This document shows positions 1 to 7,506 of a stretch of 12,153 nucleotides of DNA, in pieces. Under the pieces are notes generated by a model. The model did no database searches. It saw nothing but the letters and a program-made list of their open reading frames with translations, and had not been told where the DNA came from. A program made the position numbers and the translations under genes. The DNA is from Rhodospirillales bacterium (GTDB lineage: Bacteria > Pseudomonadota > Alphaproteobacteria > Acetobacterales > Acetobacteraceae). How positions within the stretch are numbered: the stretch's first letter is position 1; each line of letters opens with the position of its first letter. The DNA lies in contig JAATGE010000429.1 of assembly GCA_015654825.1 (NCBI GenBank), positions 1 to 12,153 of the forward strand. Direction: 5' to 3'.

Positions 1-6
1 AAGCCC

Positions 7-1473
7 TTACGCCCGGCCGTAGGTATCCTCGAACCGCACGATGTCGTCCTCGCCGAGGTATGATCCGACCTGCACTTCGATCAAGGTCAGTGCGATGCGG
101 CCGGGGTTTTCGAGGCGGTGCACGCAGCCGAGCGGCAGGTAGACGCTTTCGTTCTCGCGCAGCATGATGTGTTCGTCATCGCGGGTTACCAGCGCGGTGC
201 CGGCCACCACCACCCAGTGCTCGGCGCGATGGAAGTGTTTTTGCAACGATAGTTTTTCGCCGGGCTTTACGTGGATGCGCTTTACCTGGAAGCGGTCGCC
301 GGAAATCAGGCTTTCGTAGAAACCCCAGGGGCGGTAGCAGCGACTATGGGTCGCGGCTTCCGGCCTTGCGGCCGCGCGCAGACGGGCCACCACTTTCTTT
401 ACATCCTGGGCGCGGTCGCGGTGCATGGCCAGCACGGCGTTTTCCGTGGTGACGACGACGGCGTCCTCGAGGCCCAGCACGGCGGTGAGCATGCCGTCGC
501 TTCGCGCGTAACAATTATGGCTGTCTTCCAGCAGCACGTCGCCCACCGCGACGTTGCCGTCGGCATCCTTGGCGCCGAGTTCCCACAGCGCGGCCCAGGA
601 TCCGACGTCGCTCCAGCCCAGGTCCGCGGGGACGACCGCGGCGCGGTCGGTGCGTTCCGCGACGGCATAGTCGAGGCTGATCGAGGGGCAGGCCGCGAAC
701 GAAACCGGATCGAGACGAATAAAATCGAGGTCGGTGCGGCGGTGCGCGACGGCATCGTGGACGGAGGCCAGCACCGCGGGTGCGTGCTTGCCCAATTCGG
801 CCAGCAGCGTGCTTGCGGTGAACACGAACATGCCGGAGTTCCACAAATGGCGTCCGTCGGCGACCAGCTGGGCCGCCGTCGGTGCATCCGGCTTTTCGAG
901 GAAGCGTGCGACGGCGTGCGCGCCCGGCGCTTCGGCGAGGTCCGGGCCAAGCTCGATGTAGCCGTAGCCGGTCTCCGGCCGGTCGGGGCGCATGCCGAAC
1001 GTCACGACGCGGCCGGCGCGGGCCGCGGCGACCGCGACCGCCAGCGCCGTGGCGAGCGCTTCCGGGCGCATAATGGCGGCGTCCGCGGCCATCATCCACA
1101 GCACCGCGTCCGGATCGGTTTCCGCGACCAGCAGGGCGGCGGCGGCGATCGCGGGGGCGCTGTTGCGGCCGACCGGCTCCAGCACGATGCGGGCACCTTC
1201 GATGCCGGCTTCGCGCAGCTGTTCGGCAATCAGGAAGCGGTGCGCTTCGTTGCAGACCACGACGGGTGCGGCGAAGCCGGCGCCGGTGGCGCGCAGCGCC
1301 GTCTCCTGGATCAACGAGCGGGTGGAGACGAGGGGCCACAATTGTTTGGGAAAACTCTCACGTGAAACCGGCCAGAGGCGCGTGCCGGAGCCGCCGGAGA
1401 GGATCACCGGCACGATCAGGCGGGTTGTCTGCACGGGTGCGCCGGCCTCGACCGGCGATATCGTCTGGTCCAC
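7..1473 (-). CDS. manC: Mannose-1-phosphate guanylyltransferase / mannose-6-phosphate isomerase
   Basis: Bifunctional cytoplasmic enzyme that makes GDP-mannose for exopolysaccharide, LPS or capsule and can also interconvert fructose-6-P and mannose-6-P. The N-terminal nucleotidyltransferase domain has the pyrophosphorylase signature GGSGTRLWPVSRE (about residues 27-39 from the chosen start), followed by FLEKP and GWSDVGSWAALWE. The C-terminal type II isomerase cupin shows RPWGFYESL and the metal-binding QKHFHRAEHW. From GTG 1473 the protein is 488 aa, close to AlgA/ManC at about 480. The frame stays open to a GTG at 1518, but GTG 1473 has a GGGGA about 8 nt upstream and removes an unconserved leader. 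The start is therefore uncertain, the identity is not. It is divergent from the amidohydrolase at 1587, so the short gap should hold both promoters. No other polysaccharide gene is in the window. Confidence 0.95.
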   Translation of the reverse strand: MDQTISPVEAGAPVQTTRLIVPVILSGGSGTRLWPVSRESFPKQLWPLVSTRSLIQETALRATGAGFAAPVVVCNEAHRFLIAEQLREAGIEGARIVLEPVGRNSAPAIAAAALLVAETDPDAVLWMMAADAAIMRPEALATALAVAVAAARAGRVVTFGMRPDRPETGYGYIELGPDLAEAPGAHAVARFLEKPDAPTAAQLVADGRHLWNSGMFVFTASTLLAELGKHAPAVLASVHDAVAHRRTDLDFIRLDPVSFAACPSISLDYAVAERTDRAAVVPADLGWSDVGSWAALWELGAKDADGNVAVGDVLLEDSHNCYARSDGMLTAVLGLEDAVVVTTENAVLAMHRDRAQDVKKVVARLRAAARPEAATHSRCYRPWGFYESLISGDRFQVKRIHVKPGEKLSLQKHFHRAEHWVVVAGTALVTRDDEHIMLRENESVYLPLGCVHRLENPGRIALTLIEVQVGSYLGEDDIVRFEDTYGRA

Positions 1474-1586
1474 AGTCACTGTCCCCGGAGGAATGGCGCG
1501 CGCGGCCTGGCGCACCACATGCTTGCCAGCGAAGTGGCGGGCGCCGCAAGATTTGGCGCACGTCGGACATCAGGACAGGTACCCTC

Positions 1587-2768
1587 ATGGCACAGATCAA
1601 CGATGTCGGCGGCGCCATCGATGCGGCCGTCCGCCTGGAGGAAGCCAGGCTGATCGAGGTGCGGCGGGACATCCATGCGCATCCCGAGCTTGCGTTTCAG
1701 GAAACCCGGACCGCCGGCGTCGTGGCGGGCGAGCTGGCGCGGCTGGGCGTGCCGTTCCGCAGCGGCGTCGGCCGCACCGGGGTGGTCGGCACGATCGAGG
1801 GCGGGCGTCCGGGCCCGACGATCGTCATTCGCGGCGACATGGACGCGTTGCCGATCGGGGAGCGCACCGGCCTCGCGTTCGCCAGCCGGAATGCCGGCCT
1901 GATGCACGCCTGTGGCCACGATGTGCATACCGCCACGCTGCTGGGCGTGGCCGCGATCCTGAAGTCGCTGCAGCCGGAGCTTTCGGGCAGAGTGCGGCTG
2001 CTGTTCCAGCCGGCGGAAGAGGTGCTGGGCGGTGCCGCGGCGATGATCGAGGATGGCGCGCTGGACGGCGTCGACCTGGCGCTGGGGTACCACAATCACC
2101 CGGAGATCCCGGTCGGCAAGTTCGGATTCGTGCGCGGCGCCAACTACGCCGCCTGCGACCGCTTCCGCCTGGTCGTGCACGGCGTGTCGGGCCATGCCGC
2201 CTATCCGCACGCCGCGGTGGACCCGATCGTGGCGGCGGCGAGCCTGGTGGGCAGCCTGCAGACCCTGGTGTCCCGCGAGACCGGGCCGCTGGAGGCGTGC
2301 GTGGTGACGGTGGGCGCGATCCACGCCGGCACCGTGCACAATATCATCCCGGACAGTTGCGAACTGCTTGGCACGATACGCAGCCTGACGCTGACTGTGC
2401 GGCTGCGCGCGGAGGCCGCGTTGCGGCGGATCTGCGCCGGGCTGGAAGCGACATACCGCACGCCGTGCGAGTGCGACTGGATACCGGGCGTGCCGCCGAC
2501 GTTGAACGCGGAGGAAGTGCTCGACGGCAGTGTCGCGGCCATCCGGCGCCAGCTCGGCGAGGTGTTCGTCCCGGCGGAATCCAGCATGGGGGCGGAGGAT
2601 TTCGCGCTGATCGCGGCGCGGGTGCCGAGCTTCGTGCTGCGTATCGGTTCCGGCGCGCCGGGTCGAACCGACTATCTGCATAATTCGGACTACCAGCCCG
2701 ATGAGGGCTGCATTGCGCTCGGTGCCAGCGCACTCGCCCGCGCGGCGGTCGATCTGCTGGCGGCATAG
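1587..2768 (+). CDS. M20-family metallo-amidohydrolase (hippurate hydrolase / N-acyl amino acid hydrolase type)
   Basis: Probable cytoplasmic zinc/manganese amidohydrolase of peptidase family M20D, which cleaves N-acyl amino acids such as hippurate or indole conjugates; the substrate cannot be read from sequence. Visible motifs: GDMDALPI (83-90), HACGHDVHTATLLG with metal ligands Cys109 and His111, QPAEE with Glu144/145 (catalytic base and metal ligand), His169 in GYHNHPE, the dimerisation-domain motif GVSGHAAYPH, GAEDFA, and a late ligand His365 in YLHNSDY. Length 393 aa is normal for the family. ATG 1587 was chosen because homology begins here; the frame is open further upstream, but that part overlaps manC and looks like its shadow. 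AGGACA lies about 10 nt upstream as a weak ribosome binding site. The gene stands alone and is followed by a short tandem repeat. Confidence 0.92.
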   Translation: MAQINDVGGAIDAAVRLEEARLIEVRRDIHAHPELAFQETRTAGVVAGELARLGVPFRSGVGRTGVVGTIEGGRPGPTIVIRGDMDALPIGERTGLAFASRNAGLMHACGHDVHTATLLGVAAILKSLQPELSGRVRLLFQPAEEVLGGAAAMIEDGALDGVDLALGYHNHPEIPVGKFGFVRGANYAACDRFRLVVHGVSGHAAYPHAAVDPIVAAASLVGSLQTLVSRETGPLEACVVTVGAIHAGTVHNIIPDSCELLGTIRSLTLTVRLRAEAALRRICAGLEATYRTPCECDWIPGVPPTLNAEEVLDGSVAAIRRQLGEVFVPAESSMGAEDFALIAARVPSFVLRIGSGAPGRTDYLHNSDYQPDEGCIALGASALARAAVDLLAA

Positions 2769-2818
2769 CGATCGATCCGGGAAGGCGATCGATGCAGGAG
2801 GGCGATCGATGCAGAATG
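2768..2818. repeat. Three tandem 17-bp units with core GCGATCGAT
   Basis: GCGATCGAT recurs at 2768, 2785 and 2802, an exact 17-bp period. Units two and three agree over GCGATCGATGCAG; unit one is more diverged (GCGATCGATCCGGGAAG). The array starts on the last base of the amidohydrolase stop codon, and each unit contains the palindromes CGATCG and ATCGAT. Its role is unknown. A protein-binding array or a small slippage-generated repeat are both possible. Confidence 0.75.
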
Positions 2819-2952
2819 GCGGCGCCCTGCACCTGCCGGCCGCGGACCGCGGCGACCGGCGCGCAATAATGTTGCGATCGTCGGAACGGCGTGTCTAGGA
2901 TCGTGCGAGGTGCAGGCGGCCCGCCGCCGGCCCAAGCATGCGGGACACGCCA

Positions 2953-4236
2953 ATGGCGAACAATCCGGGCCGCGGCACGGCTGCTGAAGCGATCGAGGCC
3001 TGGCAAGGGCCGGCGATCGTCGGCCTGACGCATGTATTCGCCGACCCGGATGTGGAACGGCGCTTCCTGGTATCGGTGGCGCGCCAGAACAGGCATCGGC
3101 TGGTGACACTCGTCGCCGTGGCGGCGCTGCTTGCCGTGGCCTCGACACTAGCGGGCGTATTCGGATCGGCACCGCGCCCGATCTGGCCGGGGCTGCTGCA
3201 ACTCGGCGGCGTTGCCGTTTTCGCAATGATCTTGACGCGCCTGCATGGCGCGACCGCGGTCGAACGGCTGGCGCTGCTGTTCGGCGTGTTCTTTGCCGTG
3301 ACAAGCTGCATCGCGCTGTTCGCGGTGCCGGACGATGCCGACGGCGCGCTGGTGACCGGTTCGATCGCGTTGCTGTTCCTGCTGCTGCCGGTCCGGCTCG
3401 CACACCTGGCGCCGCTGGCGGCATCTGCCTCCGGCGCGCTGGTCGCCGCATGGTCGATCCGCGATCCGGCGCCGCCGACCTCCGCCATCATCGAACTGTT
3501 CCTGTGGGTCTGGGTGCTCAACCTGCTCGGGATCATGATCGTGCGGACGGTGCGCCTGGCGCTGCGTACCCAGTGGGCACAGGCGCAGTCGCTGCTGGAA
3601 ATGCATACGCATGACGGGCTGACCGGCATCGGCAACCGGCGCCTGTTCGAGCAGTCGCTGGCGCGGGAATGGGGCGAGGGGCAGCGCACCAACGCACCGC
3701 TGTCGGTGCTGCTGGTGAATGTCGACCATTTCAGCCTGCTCAATGACTGCATCGGCTATGCGGCCGGCGATCGTTGTTTAAAGGAAATCGGTGCCGCGAT
3801 CGGCGGGTGCCTTACCGGGCCCGGCGATGTCGCGGCACGGATCGGCGGCGACGAGTTCGCCTGCCTGCTTTCCGACACGGCCGAACAGGCGGCGCGCGCG
3901 GTGGCGGAGCAGATCGTAACCACGCTGCGGGCAGCGGCGATCGCGCATCCGTGCTCGCCGCTGGGGCCGCACATCACGGTGACCATCGGCATCGCCACGG
4001 CGCGGCCGATGAAGTTTCATAACGGATGGGAATTGACCGCGCTGGCCGACCGGCTGCTGCGCGCGGAGAAACAGGACGGGCGGAACCGGATCGGCCAACA
4101 GACGCTGGGTGCCGCGCCGCCGCCCCCGCCGCCCGGTGGACGCCGGCCACATCCGGCACTTCCCCCCGTCGTTGGCCGACGCGGTGCCCTACGGCCAAAG
4201 AAGCCCACCCGCGCTGATGGCTTGCCGGCCGGTTGA
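2953..4236 (+). CDS. Membrane-anchored GGDEF-domain protein (putative or degenerate diguanylate cyclase)
   Basis: Inner-membrane protein of 427 aa. Five or six hydrophobic helices lie between residues 48 and 200, followed by a cytoplasmic GGDEF domain (about 218-385) that would make c-di-GMP from two GTP. Seen directly: DGLTGIGNRR (221-230), GGDEF at 298-302 (RIGGDEF), guanine-binding Asn264 and Asp273, and Lys373/Arg377 in the AEKQDGRN end motif. Two deviations matter. The usual D-x-D-x-F-K reads N-V-D-H-F-S, so the first metal-binding Asp is Asn256. The inhibitory RxxD site reads GPGD (289-292). The cyclase may therefore be weak or inactive. A proline-rich basic tail of about 40 residues follows the domain. 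ATG 2953 is preferred over ATG 2938 because GGGA lies 9 nt upstream; the choice is not firm. The sensory N-terminus is not a family I recognise. Confidence 0.88.
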   Translation: MANNPGRGTAAEAIEAWQGPAIVGLTHVFADPDVERRFLVSVARQNRHRLVTLVAVAALLAVASTLAGVFGSAPRPIWPGLLQLGGVAVFAMILTRLHGATAVERLALLFGVFFAVTSCIALFAVPDDADGALVTGSIALLFLLLPVRLAHLAPLAASASGALVAAWSIRDPAPPTSAIIELFLWVWVLNLLGIMIVRTVRLALRTQWAQAQSLLEMHTHDGLTGIGNRRLFEQSLAREWGEGQRTNAPLSVLLVNVDHFSLLNDCIGYAAGDRCLKEIGAAIGGCLTGPGDVAARIGGDEFACLLSDTAEQAARAVAEQIVTTLRAAAIAHPCSPLGPHITVTIGIATARPMKFHNGWELTALADRLLRAEKQDGRNRIGQQTLGAAPPPPPPGGRRPHPALPPVVGRRGALRPKKPTRADGLPAG

Positions 4237-4260
4237 GGGGATTGAAATAAGCGGAAGTTG

Positions 4261-4346
4261 AAGGCCAGGGCTCTGCCCTGGACCCGTCACGCCGGAGGCG
4301 TGCTGCGCACGACGGGGCCAGTAGGCCCCAGACCCCATTCATTGGG
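4261..4346 (-). repeat. Partial copy of dispersed double-hairpin repeat (copy 1)
   Basis: Reading on the minus strand: ATTCATTGGGG is absent in its usual form, but GGGGTCTGGGGCC is present, and the element ends in the perfect hairpin CCAGGGC-AGA-GCCCTGG (4265-4281) and CCTT. Between the two usual hairpins it carries an expansion not seen in the other copies, itself made of hairpins: CACGCC-TCC-GGCGTG at 4288-4302 and GTGC-GCA-GCAC at 4300-4310. It lacks the 5' part of the long copies. It lies 24 bp after the GGDEF gene, in inverted orientation to copy 2. Confidence 0.8.
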
Positions 4347-4381
4347 GGGAACAGCTTAGCAAGAGAATCCGTGGTGGTACA

Positions 4382-4590
4382 GGCTTCGCCGACCAAGGGG
4401 CTCCGCCCCCTGGACCCCCGACGGCGTGCCGCCGCTGTCGGTACGCGCTGCGCGGCGGGAGTCCACCGTACGGTCTAGCGAGTCGTGGGATTTAGCGGCG
4501 CGCTCGCAGCCGGTGCCAGACTCGGAACAGATAAAATTGGGGTCTGGGGCCTACGGCCCCAGCGGGTCCAGGGCAGAGCCCTGGCCTTCC
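4382..4590 (+). repeat. Full-length copy of dispersed structured repeat, about 209 bp (copy 2)
   Basis: Colinear with the reverse complement of 7303-7506 along nearly its whole length, with scattered substitutions. Order: GGC-TTC-GCC (4382-4390); a G/C-rich hairpin around CTCCG; TGGACCCCC; the stem CGACGGCG / CGCTGTCG (one G-T pair); a middle part ending in GGATTTAGCGGCGCGCTCGC; ATAAAATTGGGGTCTGGGG; hairpin CTGGGGCC-TAC-GGCCCCAG (4544-4562); GCGGGT; hairpin CCAGGGC-AGA-GCCCTGG (4568-4584); CCTTCC. The 5' hairpin followed by TGGACCC is an inverted version of the 3' GGGTCCA plus hairpin, so the element has inverted ends. No protein is encoded. Confidence 0.85.
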
Positions 4591-4612
4591 TTCCTCGCCG
4601 GGCGGTCGGGCG

Positions 4613-4640
4613 AAAAGAAGGGGCCCGGGGGGCCCCTTTT
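4613..4640 (-). terminator. Intrinsic terminator downstream of the tannase-family gene, possibly bidirectional
   Basis: A 9-bp perfect stem AAGGGGCCC / GGGCCCCTT (4618-4626 with 4630-4638) with a GGG loop. On the minus strand it is followed by CTTCTTTT-type T-rich sequence, 19 nt after the esterase stop codon. On the plus strand it ends in CCCCTTTT, so it could also stop transcripts from the GGDEF gene. Placement between convergent genes fits. Confidence 0.82.
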
Positions 4641-4658
4641 CCGATCGAATGCGTCAGT

Positions 4659-6584
4659 TCATTGCGGGCCGTAAAATGCGTTGAATTTCTGGTTCGTCAC
4701 GTAGGCGCCTGGTTTGCATTCCCAGCTTGTTGCCAGGGCGGAGCTGAAGCGCTTTTTCGTGTATTTCGCGTTCTGCGGATACGGGCAGAGCGGGCGCTGG
4801 AACGCGATGCCTTGCGATGCGTCGTCGTTGACGTATTTGGTTGCTGTAATCCGGGTGGGCGTGATGGCGAATTCACGCCAGGCGATCAGCGCGCCGAGCA
4901 CGTCGTCGGTGATTGCCGCGGGCACCGGCGGAAGGTTTCCCGAAAGGTTGCCGAATGCGTTGGCGCCCGGGCCGCCGTTGCAATGCCACATGCCGGGCGC
5001 CATGTACAGGCGCGAGTAGCTCGCGAGATCCGGATCGCCGGTGTAGGTGTGGTTCGCCGGGTCACCCTTCAATATTGCGTTGTAGTAGTCGATGCTGCTG
5101 GCGGCGGGGATCAGCGGATCCTCGTAGCCGGCATACATGATCAGCTTGCCGCCGGCCGCCTTGAAGGCGCTGAGGTCCGGGCTGTTGGCGTTCAGCACGC
5201 CGGCAAACGTGCTGGAGCCGACCGGCGTGTTATCCAGCGCGGTGATCCGCGTGCTCAACTCGCCTTGCGGGGTCGTGGTGTTCTTGAACAGCGACTGCCA
5301 TTGGAAACCCGGTCCGAACGCCCAGTAATCCAGGCTGTCGAACAGCGGTTCGGTAACGTTCTCCTCCTCGGCCAGTACGCCGGCAAAGGGATCTTCCACG
5401 CCGCGCTCATAGCCCGGATAGAGCACGCGGCCGTGGTTATCGAGCGCGCCGCTCCACGCGGCATTCATCGAAACGACCTGGTTCGGTGTCAGGCAGGAAC
5501 AGCTTGTGCCGTTCGGATCGGTGCACGGCACTTCGCCGTTGGCGCCGGTGCATTGCAGCACCGATGCGTCGAAACTGCAGCTTGCGGGCTTCATCAGGAA
5601 GTTGTCGGTCGCGAGGCCGCCGTCGGTGCCGGCGCAGGATTGCAGCACCGCGGCATGGGTGAGGCCGAGCGCTTCGTTGGGAAGGTAGGCATCGGCGGCG
5701 CTGTGGGTCTGCTCGAAGAAGGCCGCGCTGGCGACGTGCAGATGGGTGCGGTCATAGGCGGGCGAGCCGGCCAGGATGCCGTCATAGTCGTTGGGGAAGC
5801 GTTGCGCCTCCATCAGGGCCTGCTGGCCGCCGGTGGAGCAGCCGTGGAAATAGCTGTGGGCCGCGGGGGTGCCGTAGAAAGTGTTGATCAGAGCCTTTGA
5901 GGCGACCGTCATCAGGTGGGTCGCGCCGTAACCGAAATCGGTGATGGCGGCGTTATCGCCGTAGAGGCCGCCGAGCTTCTGGCCGTAGAACGCGGCACCG
6001 GCGTCGCTGCCGCAGAAGGTGCTGTTGCAGTTGTACCAGGCGGTCGGGAAATTCGGTGGGCCGCCGAGGCCGGCGCCGTCGCCGAGGTCGGTATTGGCCA
6101 CGACGTAGGTTTTGCCGGTCGCGACGTAGGTGGGGATCACGCCGAGCCCCAGCGTGCTGGTCGCGATCGAGCCCGCGAAGCCGCCGTTGCCGGTGCCGAG
6201 GAACCGCCCGTTCCAGACATCCTGCGAATTCGTGCCGACGGTGCCCTCGGGCAGCAGGACGGCGATCTGGATTTGCGAATCGGAAGGATTGCCGTCGGAG
6301 GCAACGACCATGCCGACCGAGCACAGCGCGGGGGACGGTTCGCCGGCGGCCAGGGCGTTGGCCGGCACGTCCTGCGCCTGGATGGCCAGTACCACGGGTG
6401 TGCCGGCGGACCCGTTGAAGCCGAGCGCCAGCGACAGCGCGTAGGTGTCGCCATTTGGAAATGCGCCGCTGAGCGAACTGCACGGTGTTCCGACGGAGCC
6501 TGCGAAAGCGGAGGAACTGGCCAGCGCGGTACCGACGAGCGCAGCAAGGCGCAAAGCCGCGCGAGGCGAGCCGATTTTATTCAT
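4659..6584 (-). CDS. Secreted tannase / feruloyl esterase family protein
   Basis: Predicted exported serine esterase of the tannase/feruloyl-esterase family (alpha/beta hydrolase), acting on esters of gallic or hydroxycinnamic acids; the exact substrate is not readable. A signal peptide of 28 residues has a basic start, a hydrophobic core and an AFA cleavage site. The catalytic set of the family is complete in the CS-D-HC arrangement: Cys249-Ser250 in HGCSTGG, Asp489 in YEDPLIP, His534-Cys535 in MWHCNGG. The two cysteines are known in this family to form a disulfide that holds Ser and His together. Many further cysteines (CSF, CSCL and others) fit a periplasmic or extracellular protein, and a lid domain lies between Ser and Asp. 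At 641 aa it is of usual to slightly long size. ATG 6584 has GGGGAA about 8 nt upstream. It follows the adenosyltransferase on the same strand, 132 bp away, but looks independent. Confidence 0.92.
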   Translation of the reverse strand: MNKIGSPRAALRLAALVGTALASSSAFAGSVGTPCSSLSGAFPNGDTYALSLALGFNGSAGTPVVLAIQAQDVPANALAAGEPSPALCSVGMVVASDGNPSDSQIQIAVLLPEGTVGTNSQDVWNGRFLGTGNGGFAGSIATSTLGLGVIPTYVATGKTYVVANTDLGDGAGLGGPPNFPTAWYNCNSTFCGSDAGAAFYGQKLGGLYGDNAAITDFGYGATHLMTVASKALINTFYGTPAAHSYFHGCSTGGQQALMEAQRFPNDYDGILAGSPAYDRTHLHVASAAFFEQTHSAADAYLPNEALGLTHAAVLQSCAGTDGGLATDNFLMKPASCSFDASVLQCTGANGEVPCTDPNGTSCSCLTPNQVVSMNAAWSGALDNHGRVLYPGYERGVEDPFAGVLAEEENVTEPLFDSLDYWAFGPGFQWQSLFKNTTTPQGELSTRITALDNTPVGSSTFAGVLNANSPDLSAFKAAGGKLIMYAGYEDPLIPAASSIDYYNAILKGDPANHTYTGDPDLASYSRLYMAPGMWHCNGGPGANAFGNLSGNLPPVPAAITDDVLGALIAWREFAITPTRITATKYVNDDASQGIAFQRPLCPYPQNAKYTKKRFSSALATSWECKPGAYVTNQKFNAFYGPQ

Positions 6585-6619
6585 GAAGCGTTTCCCCGGA
6601 CTGTTTGTTTTATGGGCGC

Positions 6620-6648
6620 AGTATGAATACGGGACGCATCGTACGCAA
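6620..6648 (-). promoter_or_regulatory. Weak candidate sigma-70-type promoter for the tannase-family gene
   Basis: On the minus strand TTGCGT (6648-6643) and CATACT (6625-6620) are separated by 17 bp, placing the transcript start about 30 nt before ATG 6584. The match to consensus is only partial (3/6 and 4/6), so this is a suggestion. Confidence 0.25.
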
Positions 6649-6716
6649 GCGTCATGCTGCGCACGTTTTCGATGGCTGTCAGTACGGCGTTGCGATCGCC
6701 GGCGGCGAAACGCCGA

Positions 6717-7280
6717 TCAGGCACCGCTGCCGCCGGGACGCCACAATACATCCTCCGCGCCATTCGCGTTCAGCCGGCGGCCGATGACAAACAGCAGGTC
6801 GGACAGCCGGTTCAACGCGCGCACGAGCTCCGGATTAATTGTTTCCAAATGTGACAGCGTCACCACGCGCCGCTCGGCGCGGCGGACCAAGGTTCGCGCG
6901 ACGTGGGCGTGCGCCGCGCCCTGGGTGCCGCCGGGCAATACGAAACTCTGCAGTTTCGGCAATGCTTCATTGAATTCATCGACCGCCTGCTCGTAACGGG
7001 CCGCGAGTGCCGCGGTGACACGCAGCCGGTCCCCGTGCTCGCCGGGCACACAGAGGTCGGCGCCGATGTCGAACAGATCGTTCTGGGCGGCGGCCAGCAC
7101 GCGATCGACCGCGGCGTCGGCGGCGGTGTGCAGCCGCAGCAGGCCGAGCGCCGCGTTGGCCTCGTCCACCGTGCCATAGGCCTCCACGCGAACCGCGTCC
7201 TTCGACACACGCGCGCCGTCGCCCAGCGAGGTTTCGCCGCCGTCGCCGCCTTTTGTTATTACTCTGTCGATGCGAATCAT
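6717..7280 (-). CDS. pduO: Cob(I)alamin adenosyltransferase, PduO/MMAB type
   Basis: Transfers the adenosyl group of ATP to cob(I)alamin to give adenosylcobalamin; acts as a soluble trimer in the cytoplasm. At 187 aa it has the normal length. Family motifs are all present: TKGGDGGETSLGDG (9-22, ATP-binding N-terminus), VEAYGTVDEANAALG (32-46), FVLPGGT, the Arg-rich RTLVRRAERRV, and NRLSDLLFVIGR near the C-terminus. ATG 7280 has AGGACC about 5 nt upstream and starts exactly where homology starts. The same frame remains open back through the repeat at 7303-7506, which is not taken as coding. It lies downstream of btuFCD on the same strand, separated by the repeat. Import followed by adenosylation makes sense as a salvage route. 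The corrin-type CobA/CobO family is unrelated and is not meant here. Confidence 0.95.
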   Translation of the reverse strand: MIRIDRVITKGGDGGETSLGDGARVSKDAVRVEAYGTVDEANAALGLLRLHTAADAAVDRVLAAAQNDLFDIGADLCVPGEHGDRLRVTAALAARYEQAVDEFNEALPKLQSFVLPGGTQGAAHAHVARTLVRRAERRVVTLSHLETINPELVRALNRLSDLLFVIGRRLNANGAEDVLWRPGGSGA

Positions 7281-7302
7281 GGTTGGTCCTTGAAGGAAGG
7301 TT

Positions 7303-7506
7303 AAGGCCAGGGCTCTGCCCTGGACCCGCTGAGGCCGTAGGCCCCAGACCCCAATTTTATTTGTTCCGAGCGTGGCATCGGCCGCGAGCGCGCCGCTAAA
7401 TCCGCGTCTCGCCAGATCGTACAGACGACTCCCGCCGCGCAGCGAGAACGACGGCGGCGGCACGCCGTCGGGGGTCCAGGGGGCAGAGCCCCCGGTCGGC
7501 GAAGCC
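7303..7506 (-). repeat. Full-length copy of dispersed structured repeat, about 204 bp (copy 3)
   Basis: Fills almost all of the gap between btuD and pduO. On the minus strand: GGC-TTC-GCC, GACC, perfect hairpin GGGGGC-TCT-GCCCCC, TGGACCC, stem CGACGGCG-TGCCGC-CGCCGTCG, then the conserved GGATTTAGCGGCGCGCTCGC, AATAAAATTGGGGTCTGGGG, hairpin TGGGGCC-TAC-GGCCTCA with one G-T pair, GCGGGT, hairpin CCAGGGC-AGA-GCCCTGG, CCTT. It starts 5 bp after the btuD stop and ends 22 bp before the pduO start, so it could set the expression of pduO relative to btuFCD, for example by pausing, attenuation or mRNA-end protection (inference). Confidence 0.88.

Noticed and set aside
271..1365. Long plus-strand open frame opposite manC
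   Set aside because: Low-complexity Arg/Gly/His-rich product, antisense to a gene with complete conserved motifs; a high-GC shadow frame.
1476..2681. Long minus-strand open frame opposite the M20 gene
   Set aside because: No recognisable motifs and fully antisense to a well-supported gene.
4485..5900. Plus-strand open frame from the repeat into the region opposite the tannase-family gene
   Set aside because: Antisense to a gene with signal peptide and catalytic residues; its first part is only the repeat translated.
6680..6716. Possible terminator hairpin CGGCG-TTT-CGCCG after pduO
   Set aside because: Stem of only 5 bp and no T-run; too weak to call.
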